Of a stretch of 7,270 bases of DNA, positions 1 to 6,500 are shown piece by piece; position 1 is the first letter of the stretch; every line of letters begins with the position of its first letter. The translations under genes were made by a program, and so were the position numbers. Source of the DNA: Halanaerobiaceae bacterium. GTDB lineage: Bacteria; Bacillota; Halanaerobiia; Halanaerobiales; DTU029. The stretch spans positions 1 to 7,270 of the forward strand of contig JAAYLO010000143.1 in assembly GCA_012521855.1 (NCBI GenBank). Direction: 5' to 3'. The notes under the pieces are model-generated. The model ran no database searches and had not been told where the DNA came from. It saw only the letters and a list, made by a program, of their open reading frames with translations.

Positions 1-1
1 A

Positions 2-616
2 GTTGCTACAGAGGCACTGGACAGACTACATACTACTGCAGCTTCTCATCACCGGATAATGTGCCTTGAGGTTATGGGCAGGTATACTGGCTGGATAGCT
101 CTGGAGGCAGGTCTTGCCGGCGGAGCTGATGTTATTTTGATTCCAGAAATACCTTTTGATATTAATAAGGTTGCAGGAAAAATAAAGGAGAGAAGAAGAG
201 CCGGGAAAGATTTCAGTATAGTGGTTGTGGCAGAAGGAGCAAAATCTATTACAGGGGAAATGGTTGTGAAAAATGTTGTAAAGGATAGTCCGGATCCAAT
301 CCGGCTGGGCGGGATTGCCGAGCAGGTTTCGAATCAACTGGAAGAACTGGTTGGACTGGAATCCAGGGCTACAATACTGGGCCATCTGCAGAGAGGAGGA
401 TCTCCGACAGCCTATGACAGGAATATTTCAACACGGTACGGAAAGGCTGCTGTGGATCTGGTTATGGAAGGAAAGTTTGGCAGGATGGTTACATTGAAAG
501 GACAAACTATTTCTTCTGCCCTATTGGAAGATGTTATCGGGAAGTTAAAGAAAGGTGATCCTGAGGGAGAAATAGTACAGACTGCAAAAAGCATAGGCAT
601 TTCTTTTGGGGATTAA
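2..616 (+). CDS. pfkA: 6-phosphofructokinase, C-terminal part (5' end outside window)
   Basis: This enzyme phosphorylates fructose 6-phosphate to fructose 1,6-bisphosphate, the committed step of glycolysis, in the cytoplasm. The frame is open from base 2 and ends at TAA 614-616, leaving 204 visible residues. Family motifs are clear: SHHR followed by EVMGRYTGW (the MGR loop and preceding Arg bind fructose 6-phosphate), a conserved Glu in VVVAEG, and ESRAT then GHLQRGGSPTAYDR. These match E. coli PfkA Arg162, Met169-Arg171, Glu222, Arg243, His249 and Arg252 by position in the motifs. RLHTTAASHHR, MGRYTGWIAL and RLGGIAEQV resemble the 'group III' or mixed-substrate branch (often named pfp), which includes ATP- and pyrophosphate-dependent enzymes. 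The residues that decide the phosphoryl donor (E. coli positions 104 and 124) and the catalytic Asp127 lie upstream of the window, so donor choice cannot be read here. An internal ATG at base 59 is not the start, because conserved sequence continues upstream of it. Confidence 0.95.
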   Translation, partial: VATEALDRLHTTAASHHRIMCLEVMGRYTGWIALEAGLAGGADVILIPEIPFDINKVAGKIKERRRAGKDFSIVVVAEGAKSITGEMVVKNVVKDSPDPIRLGGIAEQVSNQLEELVGLESRATILGHLQRGGSPTAYDRNISTRYGKAAVDLVMEGKFGRMVTLKGQTISSALLEDVIGKLKKGDPEGEIVQTAKSIGISFGD

Positions 617-650
617 TCCGGCAGAGCTATGAAGAAAGATTACTATGCTT

Positions 651-706
651 ATCCTGAAATCTAACTACTCTAAACGGGTAGTTATTTTTTTCATAGATAT
701 CAGGAT
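651..706 (+). repeat. Inverted repeat enclosing the terminator hairpin
   Basis: ATCCTGAAATCT (651-662) is complementary to AGATATCAGGAT (695-706) at 11 of 12 positions. The two arms flank the terminator stem and its T run. In RNA they could form an outer helix around the terminator hairpin. The left arm shares its last base with the first base pair of the terminator. Function is not known; a processing site or attenuator-like element in the deoB leader are possibilities. Confidence 0.5.
662..691 (+). terminator. Rho-independent terminator after the phosphofructokinase gene
   Basis: A perfect or near-perfect stem TAACTACTC / GGGTAGTTA (662-670 with 676-684, one T-G wobble) encloses a 5-base TAAAC loop and is followed directly by seven T (685-691). 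It lies 45 bases after the phosphofructokinase stop and 43 bases before the deoB start, so it probably separates the two units. No convincing sigma-A promoter is visible between it and deoB, so partial readthrough or attenuation is possible. Confidence 0.8.
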
Positions 707-718
707 CTTTTATTGTTC

Positions 719-726
719 AAGGGAGG
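719..726 (+). promoter_or_regulatory. Ribosome binding site of deoB
   Basis: AAGGGAGG lies 8 bases before the TTG at 735. This strong match to the anti-Shine-Dalgarno sequence decides the start: the more upstream in-frame ATG at 645 has no comparable site and would place the terminator hairpin inside the coding region. Confidence 0.85.
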
Positions 727-734
727 TTGCTGTA

Positions 735-1916
735 TTGAATAAAGTTAAACGGGTTATTTTGATTGTCCTTGATAGTGCCGGAATAGGGGCACTTCCGGAT
801 GCAGCTGATTATGGCGATGAAGGTGCAAATACCCTGCTGCATATTGGAGAATACTTTAATGGTATTGATCTTCCAGAGATGGAGAAAATGGGCCTGGGAA
901 AGATTGAAAGGATTCCCGGATTATCACCGGACATTAAGGCTACGGGTTCATACGGGAAGATGGCAGAAGCCTCCAGGGGGAAAGATACTACTACAGGGCA
1001 CTGGGAATTGGCCGGGATTATTTTAAGGGAACCCTTCCCCACCTATCCTGATGGTTTTCCCGATGAAGTAATTGATGCATTCAGGAAAGAGATCAGGAGA
1101 GATATACTGGGGAATAAGCCTGCTTCTGGAACAGAGATTATTAAAGAACTGGGAGAAGAACACATGAAGACAGGGAGCCCCATAGTCTATACTTCAGCTG
1201 ACAGTGTATTTCAGGTCGCTGCCCATGAAGAGATCATTGCTCTGGATGAATTGTATGATATTTGTAAAAAAGCAAGAAGGATTCTAACCGGGGAACATGG
1301 TGTCGGCCGGGTTATAGCCAGGCCTTTTATTGGCAGCCCGGGTAATTTCACAAGGACTAAAAACAGAAAAGACTTCTCCCTGGAGCCCGTAGATGTGACG
1401 ATGCTTGACAGAATCGTGGAAAGCGGAAAGACCGTATATGCAGTAGGGAAAATCAGCAGTATTTTTGCAGGAAAGGGTATCAGCAAGTCGAATAATACTG
1501 TTGATAATATGGATACTGTTGATGCTGTTCTTGAATATCTTGATGAAATGGAATCTGGCCTTCTCTTTGCAAACCTGGTGGAATTCGATATGATATACGG
1601 GCACAGAAGAAATGCCAGGGGATATGGAGAGGCCCTGATGGATTTTGACAGGAGAATACCGGATATTTTAGCCAGAATGAAGGATGATGACCTCCTGGTG
1701 ATAACCGCCGACCATGGATGTGACCCCACCTATAAGGGGACAGACCATACCAGGGAATATGTTCCCATATTGTTAAATGGCAAGATGGTGAAGGAGGATT
1801 ATAATCTTGGAGTAAGGTCCAGCTTTTCAGACCTGGCGGCTACCATAACTGAACTGCTTGGTGTTGAAGAAGTGAAGAATGGTATTAGTTTTGCAGGAGA
1901 TATACTTAAAAGTTAG
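735..1916 (+). CDS. deoB: Phosphopentomutase
   Basis: This cytoplasmic metalloenzyme interconverts (deoxy)ribose 1-phosphate and (deoxy)ribose 5-phosphate, linking nucleoside breakdown to central carbon metabolism. With the TTG start the protein is 393 residues, the usual DeoB length, and begins MNKVKRVILIVLDSAGIG. Alkaline-phosphatase-superfamily metal and catalytic residues are all present: Asp13 in VLDSAGIG, Thr85 in KDTTTGHWE (the phosphorylated Thr in Bacillus DeoB), Asp285 and His290 in EFDMIYGHRR, Asp326-His327 in TADHGCDP, and His338 in TDHTRE. The cap domain lies between about residues 100 and 220. An in-frame ATG at 645 would add 30 residues without homology to the family N-terminus and crosses a terminator, so I reject it. 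The gene is followed after 26 bases by pdp, forming an operon like Bacillus drm-pdp, but without a purine-nucleoside phosphorylase gene between them. Confidence 0.97.
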   Translation: MNKVKRVILIVLDSAGIGALPDAADYGDEGANTLLHIGEYFNGIDLPEMEKMGLGKIERIPGLSPDIKATGSYGKMAEASRGKDTTTGHWELAGIILREPFPTYPDGFPDEVIDAFRKEIRRDILGNKPASGTEIIKELGEEHMKTGSPIVYTSADSVFQVAAHEEIIALDELYDICKKARRILTGEHGVGRVIARPFIGSPGNFTRTKNRKDFSLEPVDVTMLDRIVESGKTVYAVGKISSIFAGKGISKSNNTVDNMDTVDAVLEYLDEMESGLLFANLVEFDMIYGHRRNARGYGEALMDFDRRIPDILARMKDDDLLVITADHGCDPTYKGTDHTREYVPILLNGKMVKEDYNLGVRSSFSDLAATITELLGVEEVKNGISFAGDILKS

Positions 1917-1925
1917 TAAAGTCCC

Positions 1926-1934
1926 GGAGGGAGG
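1926..1934 (+). promoter_or_regulatory. Double ribosome binding site of pdp
   Basis: GGAGGGAGG holds two overlapping GGAGG-like cores. The downstream core is 8 bases from ATG 1943. The upstream core is 6 bases from an in-frame GTG at 1937. The ATG is preferred because it gives the family N-terminus MRAYDII and the usual 433-residue length; the GTG would add only Met-Cys. Confidence 0.8.
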
Positions 1935-1942
1935 CAGTGTGT

Positions 1943-3244
1943 ATGAGGGCTTATGATATAATTTACAAAAAGAGACAGGGTTATTCTTTGAGCAGGGAAG
2001 AGATTGAGTTTTTGATAAACGGCTATAGCTCCGGAAAGATACCTGATTACCAGATATCTGCCTGGGCTATGGCAGTTTTCTTCCAGGGAATGGATGATCA
2101 GGAAACTGCATATTTGACAGAGGCCATGGCCAGATCAGGTGAAATTGTAGATTTGTCTGAAATAGGAGCAAAGGTAATAGATAAACACAGTACAGGCGGA
2201 GTAGGAGACAAGACCTCTCTGGTTCTGGGGCCGCTGGTCAGTGCAGCAGGAATCCCTGTTGCCAAAATGTCTGGAAGGGGGCTGGGACATACTGGAGGGA
2301 CCATTGATAAACTGGAATCCATACCGGGTTTCTGCACGGAAATAAGCAGTAAGGAGTTCCTGGATAATGTCAGGTCAACAGGTATCTCCATTATCGCCCA
2401 GACTGCTGATATTGCGCCTGCTGATAAGAAATTATATGCTTTAAGGGATCTTACCGCAACGGTAGAGTCAATACCGCTTATTGCCAGCAGTATTATGAGC
2501 AAGAAGATAGCCGGCGGGGCAGACGGGATTGTCCTGGATGTTAAGACAGGGAATGGTGCTTTTATGGAAAACCTTGAGGAAGCCAGAGAACTTGCTGAAA
2601 AGATGGTCAGAATAGGGAGGAATGTGGGACGGAAAACTATTGCTGTTATTTCTGATATGAACCAACCCCTGGGTTATAAAGTAGGAAATACACTGGAAGT
2701 AGAAGAGGCTGTAGAATGCCTGCGTGGTAAAGGCCCGGAAGATCTCCGGGAATTGTGCCTGACTCTGGGAGCGAATATGCTAATACTGGCAGAAAAAGCA
2801 GCCGATTTCAGGACAGGATATGAAGAACTTACAGATTTACTGGATTCAGGTAAGGCCTATGAAAAATTCCTGGATTTTGTGGCAGCACAGGGAGGAGATA
2901 TTGAACTGATAAAAAATGATGACCTCAGTAAAGCTGACAAACGGATAATGATTGAAGCAGAAGACAGCGGTTTTGTGAGCTCTATTAAAACAAGGGAAAT
3001 AGGACTGTGTGCCATGCTGCTTGGAGCTGGAAGGGATAATAAGGAGAGCAAAATTGATTATGAGGTTGGCCTTGAACTGAAGAAGAAGATTGGTGACAGG
3101 GTAAATGCTGGAGAGCCCCTGGTAGAGGTTTATTATAATAAAGAGGACAGACTGGATGAAGTGATAAGGAGATTAAAGGATGCCTTTATTATTAAAAAGG
3201 AAAAACAGGAGCCGTTGATTTTAATATACGAAATTATAGAATAG
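1943..3244 (+). CDS. pdp: Pyrimidine-nucleoside phosphorylase
   Basis: This enzyme uses phosphate to split uridine, thymidine or deoxyuridine into the base and (deoxy)ribose 1-phosphate, which is the substrate of the DeoB encoded just upstream. The ATG start gives 433 residues, the length of the Geobacillus enzyme. Residues 1-65 form the helical N-terminal domain. The phosphate-binding loop is KHSTGGVGDK (Lys81, Ser83, Gly85). The thymidine/pyrimidine phosphorylase signature SGRGLGHTGGTIDKLE spans 110-125. The base-binding residues Arg168 (ALRDLTATV), Ser183 and Lys187 (SSIMSKK) are at the positions known from Geobacillus. The C-terminal alpha/beta lobe is at about 345-420. No catalytic residue seems missing. 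Thymidine phosphorylase (DeoA) is the alternative name, but the N-terminus and length fit the broader-specificity Firmicute Pdp better. A strong terminator follows 45 bases after the stop. Confidence 0.96.
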   Translation: MRAYDIIYKKRQGYSLSREEIEFLINGYSSGKIPDYQISAWAMAVFFQGMDDQETAYLTEAMARSGEIVDLSEIGAKVIDKHSTGGVGDKTSLVLGPLVSAAGIPVAKMSGRGLGHTGGTIDKLESIPGFCTEISSKEFLDNVRSTGISIIAQTADIAPADKKLYALRDLTATVESIPLIASSIMSKKIAGGADGIVLDVKTGNGAFMENLEEARELAEKMVRIGRNVGRKTIAVISDMNQPLGYKVGNTLEVEEAVECLRGKGPEDLRELCLTLGANMLILAEKAADFRTGYEELTDLLDSGKAYEKFLDFVAAQGGDIELIKNDDLSKADKRIMIEAEDSGFVSSIKTREIGLCAMLLGAGRDNKESKIDYEVGLELKKKIGDRVNAGEPLVEVYYNKEDRLDEVIRRLKDAFIIKKEKQEPLILIYEIIE

Positions 3245-3289
3245 AGTAGATAGAGCGGGTTAAATTTTCTTGATGTAAAAAAGTGCATG

Positions 3290-3321
3290 AAAAAAAAGCA
3301 GGAGAAATCCTGCTTTTTTTT
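3290..3321 (+). terminator. Strong Rho-independent terminator after the deoB-pdp operon
   Basis: Stem GCAGGA / TCCTGC (3298-3303 with 3308-3313) has a GAAA tetraloop and is flanked by eight A before (3290-3297) and eight T after (3314-3321), giving up to 14 base pairs. A second T run follows at 3323-3328. The A and T tracts make it potentially active in both directions, although no minus-strand gene is seen downstream. Confidence 0.93.
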
Positions 3322-3550
3322 ATTTTTTCTATTCCATTTTGTACCTTATTGTGCTAATATAAAAATAGCAAAATTTAATATAAAATAACAAAATTAAACA
3401 ATTCGATAAAAATCGGGGTAAAATTACATCAAAAGATAAGACAATCAGACATAGCAGCAAATATTTTCTGTTTACCATGATAAAAAGAGAGAGATTAAGG
3501 CGGGCTGATACTATCTGGAATAAAGGCTGCAGATGAAGTTAATAAAAAAA
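3322..3550. other. AT-rich intergenic region upstream of the secreted modular protein gene
   Basis: This stretch holds no convincing gene. It is very AT-rich up to about 3430 and should contain the promoter of the downstream gene, since a strong terminator precedes it. The best -10-like box I see is TAAAAT at 3419-3424, but the nearest -35-like hexamer (TTAAAC, 3394-3399) is weak and 19 bases away. A small CGAT-AAAA-ATCG hairpin sits at 3404-3415. No known riboswitch motif could be recognised between 3430 and 3550. Confidence 0.5.
3355..3396 (+). repeat. Imperfect 21-bp tandem repeat, two copies
   Basis: TAATATAAAAATAGCAAAATT (3355-3375) is followed directly by TAATATAAAATAACAAAATTA (3376-3396). 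The copies differ by a one-base shortening of the A run and a G to A change. A spacing of 21 bases puts both copies on the same face of the helix, which would suit a regulator or an UP-like element, but the sequence is low-complexity and chance is possible. Confidence 0.45.
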
Positions 3551-3557
3551 GGAAGGG
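3551..3557 (+). promoter_or_regulatory. Ribosome binding site of the modular protein gene
   Basis: GGAAGGG, preceded by an A run, ends 9 bases before GTG 3567. Two in-frame TAA codons at 3540-3545 rule out any start further upstream, and no in-frame ATG occurs until residue 92, so the GTG is the supported start. Confidence 0.7.
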
Positions 3558-3566
3558 ATTATTGAA

Positions 3567-6500
3567 GTGTTAAAGAAAATAAGTATTTATTTTATTATCT
3601 CAGTAACAGGCATATTATTATCTATCTCAGTACTGGCTGACACACATATCAATGTTTTACCGGGTGTCAATGTTGAAGTAGGAGAGGAAGTATATTTTGA
3701 CGGTTTATATTATTACCAGGATGAATATGGCATTTCCGTAAACTGGGAGTGGGATTTCGGAGACGGCTATACCCTGAAAGCGGGTACACCCCGAGAAACT
3801 ACCTTTGATACCGGGCTCTGTGTAGTCCATTATTTCATGAAACCCGGTACTTATGAAGTCCAGCTGACAGTGTCGAGATTTGATATGGACCAGTCGCCGC
3901 CTGTACGGCAGGAACTGCTCCATACGGATTCGGTCACGATACATGTTACAGGTGAAGCGCTCATGGAAGGATTTGAACTGCGGCATGCACCGTTCCGTGT
4001 CAGGACTGCGCAGTACCTTTATGCCCTGGTGCCGTCGGGGTATTCACCGGAGCAGGTTTCGGTACGATTAGAGACTGCAAAGGGTGACTTGATAAAGCAG
4101 CTGGAAGGTGTAACGGTGGACGGCAAACGGCGTTTCCTGCTGGAAAATGCGAAACTGCCTGCGGGGGATTATGTGGTGGTTGCCGAACTGAAAAACGGGA
4201 AGGAAACAGTCAGCACCATCCGGGAGAAATTCTCCAAACCATATGACGGTGCTCCGGCAATTGGAATAAATGAAAACAATGCATTTGTTTTGATCGGTGA
4301 AGAATTATTCTTTCCGATAGGTCCCTGGCAATTAAGAAAATCCAGTATTCCAATGTGGAAATGGTCATCAAATATTTTATATTGTATAGGCTATTATGAT
4401 GTTAAGGATGAGGCAGCATGGCAGGATTATGTAAAAACTGCAGATTCAAATAATCTTAAAGCCCTTGGCCCTGTAGGTTGGGTCGGATTCAACAAGCGTA
4501 ACGGCAATCCTGATATTATGGCAAAATATATAGAAGCTGCAAAAGACCTGGACGGCCTTTTTGGCTGGTGCTGGGATGATGAGCCGAATTTAGGCGGAAG
4601 ATATAATCGTGTTCCGGCTACAGTGCTTGCAGCCTGGTCTTACCGGGTAAATCAACGGGATCCCCAGCATCCGACTGTGCAGCAGTATTATGGTTATGAT
4701 TATCTGCCAAATTACAATCCGCTGAATGGAAACCATGAATACAGCTATATGCGCAGTGCACATCTGTTTGGCGGGAAAAAGGCCTTTACGGCAGATTTTA
4801 TTACCTATGATATTTATCCAATTGAAAATAAAGGGCATGCCTCATTGAAAAATCCGGAAAGAGGAGTTATCGATCTCTGGGCTGAGGCTCTGGACAACTT
4901 TGTCTGGAATATGGATAATCTTATCCCCCTGGGAACCTTTGTGGAAACACAGAATGTTACTACCTGGGATAGAATGAGCAATAATAAATATGAGACAGAA
5001 TGGGATGCAGGGCCGACTCACGGTGATCTCAGGACACAGCTATGGACTTCCATTGTCCATAATATGAAAGCTGTTCTTTACTTTGAGTTTTTCGCTGAAC
5101 CACCCATGGATAATATGAGTGTGCTGAATGAATTCTATGAAGCAGTGACAGATCTGACCCCGATCATACTGGCACCGCCGTCTTCGCTCACGGTTACCCA
5201 CAATTGTCATGAACGGGGAAAACGAGTTGATCTGATGGTCCGTGAAACCGATACGGATTATTATATCTTTGCTGTGCGGATAACAGAGCCTGAAAGTGAA
5301 TGGAATGAGCTAATGGAGCCTGAGACAATAGAATTCGTGCTGGATACCGGAACAAAAGCGGCGGCGGCCTATGATATTTTCCCTGGATACCGCTGGGAAC
5401 ACCTTTTGGTTGATGTTACCGAGGAGAAGAAAAGTTTTCAGTTTGATCTGAAAGATGGAGTAAGACCTGGCAGTGTTTTACTGGCTGTTGTTGATCCCAA
5501 AAAGATTAGCGACAAAATACCGGAAAAACTGGTTGATATGTGGACAGGCAAAGAGTATTCCGGAATACTGGATAAGCAAGGGATATTTCTCAAAGGATAT
5601 GATAATGGGGAAGGTAAAATCATACCCTTGTTCAGCTGGGAAAATATTAAAGGCGGGACGATAAACTACGAAACAGGGGAAATGACTGTCGAACTCAAAG
5701 ATAATGTTCCTCTGGGTGAGGACTTTATACAGATTTCCTATGCAGTTGAGGACCGCCCGATTAGAACAATTACAGGCAATAATGGTGTTTTCAGGGATAC
5801 CCTGGAGCGTAATGCGGTACGGATTTATCGTATTCCAAAACAAGTTAAACCTGTAATAATAACACAGCCAGAAGACCAGATAGCTGCAGCAGGGGGGAAT
5901 ATAAGGTTTTCCGTAGAAGCAGCAGGTACAGATATTCACTTTCAGTGGCAGAAAGATACTGGTAAAGGTTTTGCAGATCTTCGGGGAAAAACTGATGCCA
6001 CACTCTTGCTCACCAATGTCCGTAAAGATGATGAAGGGCTGTATAGGGTCAGGGTTTACAATAATTATGGTGATGAAGTATACAGTGAAGCTACCAGGCT
6101 GGAAGTGACAGATCCTTTACCAAAGGTAATTGAACCAGATAGTATAGCTGTAAACAAAACTGTATATCATTTCTGGAACAATCCAGAAGGCCAGGGAGAG
6201 ATCTGGGATAAGGTATATGTAATAAGAAAAGAGGGCAGTGAACCTCTTGTCGTAGATGATGATAGTGCCAGTGTCGTATATGATGGTACCGGGACATCTT
6301 TTATAGACACTAATCTGGATGAGGGAATATATTATTATGCTTTCTATACATATAAGGATATCGGGAATAATGTGGTATACTCCGGGCCAGAGGTGGCAGG
6401 CCCGGTAGAGATACCGGCAAAATACAATAAGGAATGTGTAACTGTAAAAGCAGGACCGGACCAGCCTTTATCTATAGGCCAGAATACCAGAGGAGACTTA

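Noticed and set aside
59..616. Phosphofructokinase start at ATG 59
   Set aside because: Conserved family sequence (RLHTTAASHHR) is encoded upstream of this ATG in the same frame, so the gene begins before the window.
1211..1729. 172-residue open frame on the minus strand within deoB
   Set aside because: It lies antisense to a well-conserved gene with all DeoB active-site residues. Its protein is Ser/Leu-rich without recognisable motifs, and it is a shadow of the codon pattern on the other strand.
3381..3409. Possible SigD-type promoter (TAAA with CGATAA)
   Set aside because: The spacing is 17 bases rather than about 15, and only six of eight -10 positions match in an AT-rich region, so chance is likely.
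3477..3536. 19-codon frame starting ATG in the intergenic region, possible leader peptide
   Set aside because: There is no ribosome binding site before the ATG and no codon run or attenuator hairpin typical of a leader peptide.
3480..3550. Possible riboswitch or structured leader before the modular gene
   Set aside because: Only a 5-bp ATCTG/CAGAT pairing could be found, and none of the conserved cores of the cyclic-di-GMP, purine or cobalamin riboswitches is visible.
5478..5939. 153-residue open frame on the minus strand within the modular gene
   Set aside because: It is entirely antisense to a continuous coding frame with domain motifs on the plus strand. Its Cys/Tyr/Phe-rich product has no recognisable motif.
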